A DNA stretch of 64,000 bases from Flaccisagitta enflata (Eukaryota; Chaetognatha; Sagittoidea; Aphragmophora). This document shows positions 52,828 to 64,000 of this stretch, piece by piece. The stretch covers positions 52,452,001 to 52,516,000 of the forward strand of contig OZ231126.1 in assembly GCA_965153355.1 (NCBI GenBank), read 5' to 3'. The notes under the pieces were generated by a model. It did not search any database. It worked only from the letters and a program-made list of their open reading frames with translations, and was not told where the DNA came from. The first letter of the stretch is position 1, and every line of letters starts with the position of its first letter. A program made the translations under genes and the position numbers.

Positions 52828-53110
52828 AAGTGCGTCCTCGCACTTCTATAAGAGGTCATGTCCGTCGGTCGGTTGGTCACGCAAACGTTTGAATTGCGCG
52901 AAACGGCTGATTCTGACGTATTTCTTCATTCCTATCACCTCTCATGCCTTGCCACATTCCTTTTCATTCCTTCATTCATTCATTCATTCATTCATTCATT
53001 CATTCATTCATTCATTCATTCATTCATTCAGTCATTCATTCATCAAAAATGTTCATTCACAAATTCTTATTCAAGCGAGGCGCACTTATTGGCCTTTACT
53101 TGGCCTTGTT
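52828..53110 (+). mobile_element. Helentron-like element, subfamily D, with TTCA microsatellite core
   Basis: It starts AAGTGCGTCCTCGCACTT and CTATAAGAGGTCATGTCCGT. A (TTCA)n core lies at about 52962-53042. It ends CGAGGCGCACTTATT, hairpin GGCC-TTTACTT-GGCC, and TTGTT. This copy gives the empty site for the MITE in the 22735-23128 copy. Confidence 0.8.
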
Positions 53111-53964
53111 TTTAGCCTTTCTCCCTGGTCTCTCGTTCAGCGTCCTCGTTTCGTCATATCCTCGATGCCGAAGTTTCCCTTCACCTGGTTTAGTCGCTCC
53201 GAGCGGGTTTTTTTTTCAAGCTACCTCCACGTCAACGCATCTCTATGAGACGTTTTGTTTTTGCCTTTCAGTTCTTTTGTCGGGGGAAGATATGATCAGA
53301 AGAAATCATTCATTAGTCAAGAAAGCAAGAAACTATTCACCTATTGAAACCAGGCAAAACTTGGGTGGGTACTGGGCAGCCAGGGCAGGGACAGTGATAC
53401 AGAAATCTTTTTTTTTTTTGGTGATTGGTAATGGGTAATGGCAATTGATAGTGACACAAAAACTTGTCGCGAAGATCATAGGGTCCGGAAGAGCGAAATA
53501 TTACAATCAGACTGAGAGACTGACCTAGCGATGGACCGGAGATAACAGCAATAATGAATTTATGATCCTGAAAAAAAATTTGATAAAATTGCGCTATGAT
53601 TAGTATAGTATAGTGATCAACGAACGGAAAAAAAATTATATTCAGAGAGGGGGGCGGGGGGGGGGCGGGGAAGAAATGTCTGCTATCCAACCACCTCGCG
53701 TAAGCTGTGGTCCCGTTTTGGCCTTGTTTCTGGTAGGTGTGCTCTTGGTCTTGCATCTTGATCAGAGTAAAGAGACTTAACTTTGTGTTTTCTCGTCTTT
53801 TTTCCCTGCTTTTTTCCAACCCTCTTTTTTGAGTGTCGGTGTTAACGATAACTACTAGCGGGTGTGTCTGTTCGTGACAAGGTCCATCGGACTCCATCTT
53901 AAAGTATCTAACCTGGATTCTATGTTCTTCAGTCTCCATCTAGAAGTATCTACATGTGATTTTT

Positions 53965-54109
53965 AGTCGCGGACTCGCGACTACACCTTGCCGTGTCGGT
54001 CGGTCCGTCCATCCGTCGGTCCATAACATTTCTGAATTGCGAGCGGATCTTGAATTTCTGCCCCTGCTCGACTGTCCGCGACCGTCCTGTCGTGTATCCG
54101 GCCATGCTT
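53965..54109 (+). mobile_element. Helentron-like element, subfamily A variant
   Basis: AGTCGCGGACTCGCGACTAC, ACCTTGCCGTGTCGGTCGGT, AACATTTCTGAATTGCGAGC, CTGTCCGCGACCGTCCTGTC, GTGTATCCGGCCATG. The uninterrupted AACATTTCTGAATTGCG marks the site at which the sister copy 55501-55800 was invaded. An isolated family end follows at about 54187-54201. Confidence 0.75.
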
Positions 54110-54201
54110 ATTGACTAAGCACAATCGGTCGTTTTCTTAGCGCTACCATTCCTGCCCAACTTGACGTCACTGCTTTTAAGAGGTCGTGTATCCGGCCTTG
54201 T

Positions 54202-55500
54202 TTCTTTTCTTTACATTTCTTACATTAACATAAAAGAGTTTGCGTGGTTGAGACTCGGTCTCGTCTGGTCACGATATTCTTCCCTTTTCCTCCACTTGCT
54301 AGTTGCCTCTCGAAACCACTCTTTGACAAACTGCATTGTTGTTGTTGACAGCTGCTCTTTTTATACCAGCCGTTTTTGGTATGTATGTATGTACGTGTGC
54401 CAATTGCTTCTTTATCAACCGTTCTCCGGTACTCAGTAAGTTATAAGCTCTTTTAGGATGCATCTACGCATATCTTTCAGCGAGTCCGTCTGTCGGGCCA
54501 TCGGTCCATCGGCCGGTCCGTCGGTATGTCCGTTACGTCTTTTAAGAAATCACAGTTTTTGGCACGTTCTGTCGCGGGGATGTCACATAGCAAACCATAC
54601 ACTCTTTAGCATTTTTTTGACATCCATCCATACAGCGTATAACTCCTTAAACGCCGAGACACTGCTCCTCTAGTCGTCACGGTGCACACAAAAGTGAAAT
54701 TTCAACACATTTTTTTTCAAAATTATTGATATTCTTATTTTGTACTTTTTCACTGTTTCGAAATGATTATTATTCAAAAGACATAATATTTTTGCATAGA
54801 AAATCCTTCTAATGTCCAAAGCAAGTATAATCTAATGAGCATCTCTTTGCTTTGTTGTTGCGTTCTCCCATTTCCTTTACTTGCCTTAATTATGTTGTAA
54901 AATGCCACTGTTCGTGTGGTTGGTAGGGATGTGGAAGCGATTGCCCCCTTCCATTTTGGAGGATGGGATAGCTACTAGTATTTAAACTACAAAATGGAAG
55001 CGGAAGCGGTGGAAGCGGCACTAAAATCGACCGCTTCCAAATTCCTTCAGGAACTATCGTTGGGGTGTGATTGAAGTTTGTATTGAATTAGCATTAGAAT
55101 CAGTATTTTTATTATGCAAATTTTTCCTCTGCCATAGATTACTATGGAAACTTCATGGTCACCCTAACGATGGTTCCCGATTGATTTGAAAGTCGCGCAA
55201 CGGGTCATTTGATAGCATTTAAGCAAAGGAAACAGATGATGGCGGGGGAAAGCCAGTTTTTGCCGATTCAGGCACTCTGACATGGGCAATGTTGTTTCAA
55301 CTTTCATGCGTAATCCACATGCTATCAAGTTTCATTTTTTATCGCCAGTTGAGGCAATTTTCCCGGGGTGTCTTAAGTCTTCGACCGATCGCAACAACTG
55401 TTCTTCTATTTCCTGGAAACGAAGCATCTGTTCAATTAAATAATTTATTCAACTTTTCTTCTATCTGCTATTGCTTAACGTGGCTTGCATTTATGTTTTT
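54202..55500. other. No gene; contains a GGAAGCGG MITE relative
   Basis: TAGGGATGTGGAAGCGATTG at 54924 to CCGCTTCCAAATTCCTT near 55046 is a second copy of the hAT-like MITE of 22876. Here the middle is inverted and there is no clear target duplication. The remainder has no supported exon. Confidence 0.5.
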
Positions 55501-55800
55501 AGTCGCGGACACGCGACTCTTCACCTTGCCGTGTCGGTCGGTAGGTGAGTCACATTTTTAGTCGCGGACTAGCGACTCTATAAGAGGCTTTGTCCGTCCG
55601 TCGGTTGGTTGATTGGTCGGTCGGTTGGTTGGTCCGTGGTGATCGAGTTGAAAAGTGGGAAAACACGCATTTCCGCCCCTGCCCACCCGTCCGCGACTGG
55701 TATTGGCCGTGTATCCGGCCTTGTTGAATTGCGAGCGGTTCTCGCATTACTGCTCCTGCCACTCCGTCCGCGACTGGATTGCCGTGTATCCGGCCTTGTT
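55501..55800 (+). mobile_element. Helentron-like element invaded by another (outer copy)
   Basis: The outer start AGTCGCGGACACGCGACTCT with ACCTTGCCGTGTCGGTCGGT is at 55501-55555. The outer remainder (GAATTGCGAGCGGTTCTCGC to GTATCCGGCCTTGTT) is at 55726-55800. The break falls in the CACATTTTT^GAATTGCG site seen whole in the copies at 53965 and 47784. Confidence 0.85.
55560..55725 (+). mobile_element. Helentron-like element, subfamily A (inner copy)
   Basis: Complete 166-bp copy: AGTCGCGGACTAGCGACTCT, CTATAAGAGGCTTTGTCCGT, GTGATCGAGTTGAAAAGTGG, CCCACCCGTCCGCGACTGG, GGCCGTGTATCCGGCC and TTGTT. Its ends are fixed by the interrupted host copy. Confidence 0.9.
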
Positions 55801-55902
55801 TTTCTTGTCTTTAAATTTGTGTTTGCAATTTTCTTTGTACAGATCGTATAGTTGTTGTTTCCTTGTAATCGCCGTCGTCTTCACTGTTAACGTCTTTGTC
55901 GT

Positions 55903-56083
55903 CTTGTTGTTGTTGTTGTTGTTGTTGTTTTTGTTTTTGTCTTTGTTTTTGTTTTTGTTGTTGTTGGCGTCATGTATTTTGGTTGTCATCGTCTTCTACG
56001 TCAGCATTTTTTCGTTGTTGTTGTTATTGTTGTTGTTGTTGTTGTTGTTGTTGTTATTGTTGTCGATGTTGTTGTTGTTGTTT

Positions 56084-56171
<88 letters not shown>

Positions 56172-56300
56172 CGATGTTGTTGTTGTTGTTGTTGTTGTTG
56201 TCGATGTTGTTGTTGTTGTTGTTGTTGTTGTCGATGTTGTTGTTGTTGTTGTTGTTGTCGATGTTGTTAATGTTGTTGTTGTTGTTTCTTGTTGTCGTTT

Positions 56301-56385
<85 letters not shown>

Positions 56386-56430
56386 CGTCGGCATGTAGTT
56401 TGGTTGTCATCGTCTTCTTCGTCATAATTT

Positions 56431-56527
<97 letters not shown>
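55903..56527. repeat. (TTG)n array with TCGATG interruptions
   Basis: About 620 bp of TTG triplets with periodic TCGATG units (near 56060, 56171, 56201, 56231, 56258). A duplicated non-repeat spacer (TTTTGGTTGTCATCGTCTTC, and a match at about 56398-56417) divides the array. The triplet gives long open frames in every phase; these are not genes. Confidence 0.9.
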
Positions 56528-57680
56528 CTGATCTAGTAATAGTTGCATGCATGTCGTTGCCTTTGCCGTTATTCTTGTCGTCGTCGTCGAGTTTTCTTCT
56601 CTTTACGATTTACAACTTTCAAGCTTTTAATAGTATTTGCCCATTCTCATTTACTTAGCCTTGCTCGAGGGCAGATTCCAAACATTCCAATCGTTCTTCT
56701 TATTTAAGTGAAGAAACTTAAAAGGAACAAGGCCACTTAAATTCATAAGATGCGCCTAATGGAAACTTTACAGACGGCGCCCACGCAAGGGGCCGAAGAG
56801 TGTGGAAGAAAAATATGGCTTGTTACACGGCTTCCCTTATCATATCTAGACGGGAAAGGTCAGTGGTGCTAAAAGTGACACAGACTTGAGCTGAAATGAC
56901 CTGAGAAATGGGCATATTAGGCCATTTTGGCCTAATTTCCAAGTAGAACATTTGGCTCTCGGTATGGATGTGATGGGGAGGGTCCATACTACCACCCAGT
57001 ATGGGTCACTATGCCGAGGCATTTTTTCCGAGCAACTACCGTTAGGCCATACAGTGGCCGCTGTCCAAAAGGGAAAATAAGGTCGAGCAATGGCCAATTT
57101 ATGCGCATCACTGATTAAGAATATGTAAATGAACGTCTTGAATGAATGAATGAATGAATGAATGAATGAATGAATGAATGAATGAATGAATGAATGAATG
57201 AACGACTGAATTAAAATAAATGCGAGAAGGTGTGAGAGTTGACGGTTTTAACGTTTGCGAAATGGACGGACCAAACAACCAAACAACCAATGGACAGACA
57301 ACAAAGAGGCTACGAAATGAAGATCCATAAAGTTCATAATGGTTTGTGTACATCCATATATCCGTTTCGTCTTGGCTTCCAATTGCACGCGATCCAGAGT
57401 CAATGTGGCGGAAAGGTCTTTTGGAGTCTCCGATCCCATCAGCTTTATTGTCACTTCGTTGCCAAGTAGAAAACGCGTTTTGAAGTGCTTTGGCCATGAT
57501 CTTCTTCTATCTGCGACCTCGCGCTTCGAACAAAGAGCTTTTACATATCCGTCTGTCCACTATCTTTTCTTTGTTAGCTCGCCTTATCTTGTAATATTCT
57601 TGTTTACTTCACGGGTAAATTTTTACGTCTTTGGTACAAAAAATTCACTCCACTTCGAACCTGTGTCATACACTAACCAT
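56528..57680. other. No gene; (TGAA)n array and decayed Helentron-like core
   Basis: A (TGAA)n array at about 57140-57202 is followed by ATGGACGGACCAAACAACCA-type repeats, probably a minus-strand relative of the subfamily D elements. No exon is supported. Confidence 0.4.
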
Positions 57681-57681
57681 A

Positions 57682-58224
57682 AGTGCAATAAAAATGGCCG
57701 ATTTTTCAACAGCTTTGAGCACAGGTTTTGGTCAAAAGATTTTTGGGACCATCCTAAAATTCATGCGTTGTAGAAACATTCATTTGAGTCCGTGCAGCAA
57801 ATTTTTTCTCAATTCTTTTAGAAAATATGATGGATGAAGGGCTAACAACTAAATTGCCACCTCATGTAAAAAGGGCCGAATTTGTCACTCAGATTTTCTG
57901 AAATGTTTTAGATGAGTAAAAATGATAGAAGATCTTTATCGATTTCAATGAAATTTTAGGGGTTAGTTGACCTGTATTTGCCCCAATATCAAATCAAATT
58001 TTATTAATATCGGGCAACTTTGTAAAGATACCATGGGCAGTTTCAAAATTAAGCGGTTTTGCTAATCTTACTCTCATTTGCATACTCATTGAGTTAGTGG
58101 TCCCACAAAAGTTTCAAATGAAAGATCTTTTGAAGGGCTTCCAAGGTGTCATGAATTTTGCTATGTTCAGATGAATTTTTGATCCTTTACCGACCTTTCA
58201 AAAATCGGCCATTTTTATTGCACT
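57682..58224. mobile_element. MITE with 25-bp terminal inverted repeats
   Basis: AGTGCAATAAAAATGGCCGA (continuing TTTTT) at 57682 is returned exactly in reverse at 58200-58224. No target duplication was found. About 540 bp without a frame. Confidence 0.75.
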
Positions 58225-59612
58225 CATGATTATATACGACCATTTGTCGGTCCATCGAGTCATTTCTCTCATTGATGAGTTGTTGTTGGGAAAGGCTGTG
58301 AAGAACACAATCTTAGCGTTTAGGCCAGGGCCGCTGACCCCGCTGTGCTGTAAGTAAAACCGCCTTTAAACGCAATAAAAGTACACATAGTGCCAGACAA
58401 ATAGACCGACTGACTTACAAAGCGACTGTCTCGATTTGCAGTAATTTTCACCGAGCGAGTGTTCATTTGCACTTTGTAAGCGAATGTCGTGAGCAAGAGT
58501 TTGCCAACTTGTGCATACGTTTGAAGATAAAACGTCGAAATCCACTTTGAAGGCAAAGGTTAAGAGGTCGGGAAGTATCAACCAACTGGCTATCAAATCA
58601 TGAGAGGCATGTTTGAGAATCACATTCGACATTTCTGGGTTTCAACCCACTGTATGTCCATTTGTGAGATGTCTTTTTTTCTTTTCTTTTTTTGTGGCTG
58701 ACCTCAAATTTTGAGAGAATTTCAGCTTGTAACATTTTTTGTCCTTACTTGGAAAACTATCCCATGTACATTATTACTTAATCACAAAATTGTATTATTA
58801 GCATCAGTCCATAATGAGATCTCTCAATATCAACTGGTTTAACAAGTATTGACTTAAATTTTTTTGCTTTGATCTATAAAAAAGTCAAAAAACATTTTTT
58901 GGCCCAATGACGCAGCGTCACTTTCTATATGATGATCAGGCTAGAAATCTGGGTCTTCAATCCTTACGCCCTTATCCACCCATACACTTATTTTTGGTTA
59001 GCTTAGCTCTTGGTTTCGTGCGAGGTTCATATTCAAGATTGATAACAAAATTACAGCAAAGACTCAAAGGTCGACTCGACTCGACCTTTGGCTTCCGCGT
59101 TTATTGGTCCTTTGGTTTGCAGCGCTGGTATGGCATTCGATATTTTTTGCGTGTTTTCACGCTGTAACGCGATTTCTGCATGTGAAAGAGTAATTATCAT
59201 AATTAGTAAGGACTTGATCACTCACTCAAAATCAAGACACAAACCCTTCTTTTTTTGAAATCTCGGTCACTCATCGTGTTCGATTTTAAATATGAATCTA
59301 CAGCTCTGGCTCTAAATCGATCTTTTTCTTTTTTTCTTAGCTGTTCGTTTCTCTTTAGCTTTTCATTTTAATGAAGTGTGTTGAAAAAAAGTTTAAACCT
59401 CGCCGAGAATGAAGAAGTTTTCTTTTCTAGAAATACTGGAAACAGAAACATCGATGAAATTCGATTATTTTCGTGATTCATCGCTGACTGAAATTAGGTA
59501 TCAATTACTATATGCGAATCATTTCCCTAAAGTATGCTATTTAACTAGTATGATGTGTGTTTCTACCTCCATTTTCCTGAGAATCCAAAATGTAACTAGT
59601 GGCGTTCGCCAT
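58225..59612. other. No gene recognised
   Basis: AT-rich sequence with only short frames and no recognised domain. No repeat boundaries were found. Confidence 0.35.
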
Positions 59613-59710
59613 TTTGTGTTCCACGAAAACTTGATTGGGCGTGAAAAAGAAAGGCAATAATTCATAACACAAATCCTATAATATTAATCAGACTAATCTG
59701 TGTTGTAGAT

Positions 59711-59984
<274 letters not shown>

Positions 59985-60009
59985 GCAGGGTTGAGTGACA
60001 TCCATTGGA

Positions 60010-62320
60010 ACAAACTAGGTGGTGTGATATACATCAAAGAATACAGGGCTGTGTGATATATATCGGAGAAAACTGGGTGGTGTGACATAAGCGGAGAATT
60101 CTGGGCTGTGTGACATACATTGGAGAAAACTGGGTGGTGTGACATACATCGGAGAATTCTGGGCTGTGTGACATACATCGGAGAAAACTGGGTGGTGAGA
60201 CATACATTGGAGAATTCTGGGTTGTGTGACATACAATGGAGAAAACTGGGTGGTGTGACATACATCAGAGAATTCTGGGCTGTGTGACATACATAGGAGA
60301 AAACTGGGTGGTGTGACATACATTGGAGAATTCTGGGCTGTGTGACATACTTTGGAGAAAATTGGGTGGTGTGGCATACATCGAAGGATTCTGGGCTGTG
60401 TGACATATATCGGAGAAAACTGGGTGGTGTGACATATATAGGAGAATTCTGGGCTCTGTGACATACATTGGAGAAAACTGGGTGATGTGACATACATCGG
60501 AGAATTCTGGGCTGTGTGACATACATTGGAGATAACTGGGTGGTGTGACATACACTGGAGAATTTTGGGCTCTGTGACATACATCGGAGAAAACTAGGTG
60601 GTGAAACATACATCGGAGAATTCTGGGCTGTGTGACATACGTTGGAGAAAACTGGGTGGTGTGACATACATCAGAGAATTCTGGGCTGTGTGACATACAT
60701 CAGAGAAAACTGGGCTGCGTGACTTACAACAGAGAAAACTGGGTGGTGTGACATACATCAGAGAATTCTGGGCTGTGTGACATACATTGGAGAAAACTGG
60801 GTGGTGTGACATACATTGGAGAATTCTGGGCTGTGTGACATACATCGGAGAAAACTGGGTGGTGTGACATACATCGGAGAATTCTGGGCTGTGTGACATA
60901 CATCGGAGAAAACTGGGTGGTGTGACATACATCGGAGAATTCTGGGCTGTGTGACATACATTGGAGAAAACTGGGTGGTGTGACATACATCTGAGAATTC
61001 TGGGCTGTGTGACATACATCGGAGAAAACTGGGTGGTGTGACATACATCGGAGAATTCCAGGCTGTGTGACATACAATGGAGAAAACTGGGTGGTGTGAC
61101 ATACATTGGAGAATTCTGGGCTGGGTGACATACATTGGGGAAAACTGGGTGGTGTGACATACATCGGAAAATTCTGGGCTGTGTGGGTATAGTGAGGGAT
61201 GTTGTTCCACCTATCATACATTGGAGAATCCTTGACTGTGACATACATTGGAGAATTCTGGGCTGTGCGACATACATTGGAGAATTCTGGGCCGTGTGAC
61301 ATACATTGGAGAAAACTGGGTGGTGTGACATACATCGGAGAATTCTGGGCTGTGTGACATACATTGGAGAAAACTGGGTGGTGTGACATACATCGGAGAA
61401 TTCTGGGCTGTGTGACATACATTGGAGAAAACTGGGTGGTGTGACATACATCGAAGAATTCTAGGCTGTGTGACATACATTGGAGAAAACTGGGTTGTGT
61501 GACATACATCGGAGAATTCTGGGCTGTGTGACATACATTGGAGAAAACTGGGTGGTGTGACATACATCTGAGAATTCTGGGCTGTGTGAGAAAACTGGGT
61601 GGTGTGACATACATCGGAGAATTCCAGGCTGTGTGACATACAATGGAGAAAACTGGGTGGTGTGACATACATTGGAGAATTCTGGGCTGGGTGACATAAA
61701 TTGGGGAAAACTGGGTGGTGTTACATACATCGAAAAATTCTGGGCTGTGTGACATACATTGGAGAATCCTTGACTGTGACATACATTGGAGAATTCTGGG
61801 CTGTGTGACATACATTGGAGAATTCTGGGCTGTGTGACATACATTGGAGAAAACTGGGTGGTGTGACATACATTGGAGAATTCTGGGTTATGAGACATAC
61901 ATTGGAGAATTCTAGGCTGTGTGACATACATTGAAGAAAACTGGGTGGTGTGACATACATCGGAGAATTCTGGGCTGCGTGACATACATTGGAGAATTCT
62001 AGGCTGTGTGACATACATTGGAGAAAACTGGGTGGTGTGACATACATCGGAGAATTCTGGGCTGTGTGACATACATTGGAGAAAACTGGGTGGTGTGACA
62101 TACATCGGAGAATTCTGGGTTATGTGACATACATTGGAGAAAACTAGACTGTGTGACATACATAGGAGAAAACCGGGTGGTCTTACACACATCGGAGAAT
62201 TCTGGACTGTGTGACATACATCGGAGAAAACTGGGAAATATTACCTGCATATATACATTGGAGAATTTTTGGCTATGTGACATACAACGGAAAAAACTGG
62301 GTTGTGTGACATACATTATT
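60010..62320. repeat. Satellite of 29-bp units in 58-bp dimers
   Basis: About 80 units alternate between TGGGTGGTGTGACATACATC (continuing GGAGAATTC) and TGGGCTGTGTGACATACATT (continuing GGAGAAAAC). Because 58 is not a multiple of three, the array reads through different phases. It still lacks stops over long stretches on the minus strand, giving apparent proteins of up to ~380 residues. A unique insert interrupts it near 61190-61235. The array is bracketed by TTTGTGTTCCACGA (59613) and its reverse complement (62372). Confidence 0.95.
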
Positions 62321-62359
62321 TTGTGACGTACGGAATGACGGAGAAATCTCTCAAAATTT

Positions 62360-62383
62360 AGTGTTCCACTATCGTGGAACACA
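62360..62383. repeat. Hairpin at the right border of the satellite
   Basis: GTGTTCCAC-TAT-CGTGGAACAC forms a near-perfect stem just beyond the last unit. Confidence 0.6.
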
Positions 62384-62826
62384 AATAGGGGGCCTTTTAA
62401 GAACAAATATTGCGTGTGACCAACTGTCCATTTAAACACGATTTGTCACTGAAAACCTACCTTCGCTGATAAACAGACCTGGATGAAATTGTATTAAAGT
62501 CTGGTGGCCGCGGCCCTTGTGGCTTTGGACTTCGATCCTCGAGAATTAAAAAAAAATCATTATAATTGATCATCGCGATCCCTTCAATGTTTTAATTACA
62601 GACGGCTGTTGCGCAATATCTGTCTAATTATCGCACAACTGGATAGTGAATTATGGAGATCTTGGACTCTTGGAGCATGAATCAAGTCATCAATTCATGA
62701 TTGCGTGCGAAAAAAAGACTATCCCACGTTTGAAACTTTCACTTTACTCATTTGCGACATCATCAGTCAGGAAACGACAATTTTAAAAAGTAGTAGAAAC
62801 CAGCGAAATACTCTTTCTTTTCCACA

Positions 62827-62862
62827 ATGGGAGGCGGTCTGAGCAAAAACTCGACAGCCTCA
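62827..62862 (+). CDS. Putative first coding exon of an N-myristoylated protein (continues beyond window)
   Basis: ATG opens MGGGLSKNSTAS followed by CAG|GTGAGT, a consensus splice donor at about 62863. Gly2, Ser6 and Lys7 fit the N-myristoyltransferase consensus MGxxxS(K/R), so a membrane-anchored N terminus is predicted. The upstream 300 bp is non-repetitive and could be promoter and 5' UTR. The intron begins with a (TTG)n array. The protein family is not recognisable from 12 residues and the remaining exons lie outside the window or were not found. Confidence 0.4.
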
Positions 62863-62882
62863 GGTGAGTTCCATCGCGTGCG

Positions 62883-62883
62883 C

Positions 62884-62978
<95 letters not shown>

Positions 62979-63053
62979 TCGTTGTGGTGTTTGTTGTTGT
63001 TGTGGTGGCTTTTGTTGTGGTTTTTGTTGTGGTTTTTGTTGTTTTCGTTGTGG

Positions 63054-63129
<76 letters not shown>

Positions 63130-63130
63130 G
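62883..63130. repeat. (TTG)n microsatellite in the putative first intron
   Basis: Two TTG arrays (62883-62977 and about 63050-63128) separated by TTGTGGTTTTTG-type variants. Confidence 0.95.
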
Positions 63131-63589
63131 GTCTTCGTTGTTGTTTTCTTTGTTGATGCTGTCGGCGTTCTATATCATATAGTATATATACTATATGTAC
63201 ATTGCTTTTGTCGAAACAAAATGTGAAGGATGTTTTTGTTCTGGTGGGGGAGGGGGTTGATGTGTTATGGTTTTTGCTTGCTGGTTTTAAAACTTGATGC
63301 TTCCGGTCGTTTTGTTTTAATGGTAATTGTGGTTTTCATGACCAGTGAGCTTCTGCCTCTGCCTTTACTCCGCGCGTCTTCTCGTTCGTATTCGCTTGTT
63401 CGTATGCGTTCAATGACAATGTGTCTAGTGATTGGAAGACGCAAGCACCAATCCTAATTGGTTGAAAAACGGTTTCCTATATCGTCTAAATTTAGACGGC
63501 GCCTGTGAGGGAGTTCTAATGACATCCGCTTCGCCTAATGACGATATCCTCGTCTCAGACTCAGAACACGTGACTGTTTTTGGTTGCTT

Positions 63590-64000
63590 GTGATGATATC
63601 TTTTTCTTAGTAAATTGTAAATAATTAAACTCGTAAACTTAATTAAAATCGTAAATAATTTATTTGCTTATGACGATATCCTTGTCTCAGTAAACTTGGC
63701 TCATTAATTCGTTTAGGATGATATTTTTGTTTCAGTACACTTGGCTTATTTATTTGCTTATGACAATATTCTTGTCTCAGTACACTTGGCTTTTTTCTTT
63801 GCTTATGACTATCCTTGTCTGAGTATACTTGGCTTATTTGTTTGCTTATGACGATATCTTGGTCTCAGTAAACTTGGCTTATTTATTTGCTTATGAAAAA
63901 ATCCTTGTCTCAGTAAACTTGGCTTGTTTGTTTACGTATAACAATATCTTTTCCTGAATTAATTTGGCTAGTTTGTTTGCTTATGACAATATCTTTGTCT
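63590..64000 (+). repeat. ~45-bp degenerate tandem repeat running off the window
   Basis: At least eight units of GCTTATGACGATATCCTTGT followed by CTCAGTAAACTTGGCTTATT. Units differ by several substitutions. The array continues past the last base. Confidence 0.85.

Noticed and set aside
55655-56552. Poly-Leu, poly-Val, poly-Cys, poly-Asn and poly-Thr frames
   Set aside because: These are six-frame readings of a TTG triplet array.

Overview
This is a stretch of animal nuclear DNA, probably from a repeat-rich invertebrate that I cannot place further. It has spliced genes with GT-AG introns, animal gene families (an RCC1/BTB protein, an SS18-type SWI/SNF cofactor, sphingolipid KDSR, mitochondrial LETM1), long CT, GT, TTG, TTCA and CTTT microsatellites, and many small transposons. 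I see no bacterial, viral or CRISPR features.

Genes sit mostly in the first half. On the minus strand are an RCBTB1/2 gene (2107-7803, seven coding exons joined in silico to 532 codons), a one-exon SS18L2-like gene (8422-8871) and a one-exon KDSR gene (9695-10813). On the plus strand is LETM1 (18772-31321, ten coding exons, 1020 codons). All RCBTB and LETM1 junctions keep the reading frame and use GT/AG. From 31.3 to 62.8 kb I find no convincing gene. At 62827 a short plus-strand first exon with an N-myristoylation signal and a GTGAGT donor probably starts a gene that continues past the window. The first ~140 bases may be the tail of a further gene.

The rest is a transposon and satellite landscape. 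The commonest element is a family of about 130-340 bp, plus one 1.8 kb copy. It starts with a short palindrome and ends with the inverted copy of that start, then a hairpin, then TTGTT. It inserts into T-rich DNA with no visible target duplication. This matches non-autonomous Helentron-type rolling-circle elements (DINE-1/HINE-like). Subfamilies differ at both ends in a compensating way. One copy supplies the last four codons and the stop codon of KDSR.

Other elements can be delimited from the sequence. They include a 2.65 kb hAT-like element with an 8-bp target duplication and a nested TTAA-bounded element; a small hAT-like MITE; a 9-bp-duplication element with both terminal repeats broken by later insertions; a TA-bounded MITE family of five copies; a tRNA-derived SINE; fold-back elements; an element carrying ~150-bp tandem repeats; and a 2.3 kb satellite of 29-bp units. 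A set of four ~140-bp hairpin modules has conserved linkers but unrelated, mutually complementary stems in each copy. That set and the co-varying rolling-circle ends are the strongest candidates for undescribed biology here.

The genes do not form a pathway. They are housekeeping genes (chromatin, sphingolipid synthesis, mitochondrial ion exchange, ubiquitin-linked adaptor) whose introns and flanks have been colonised by these elements.
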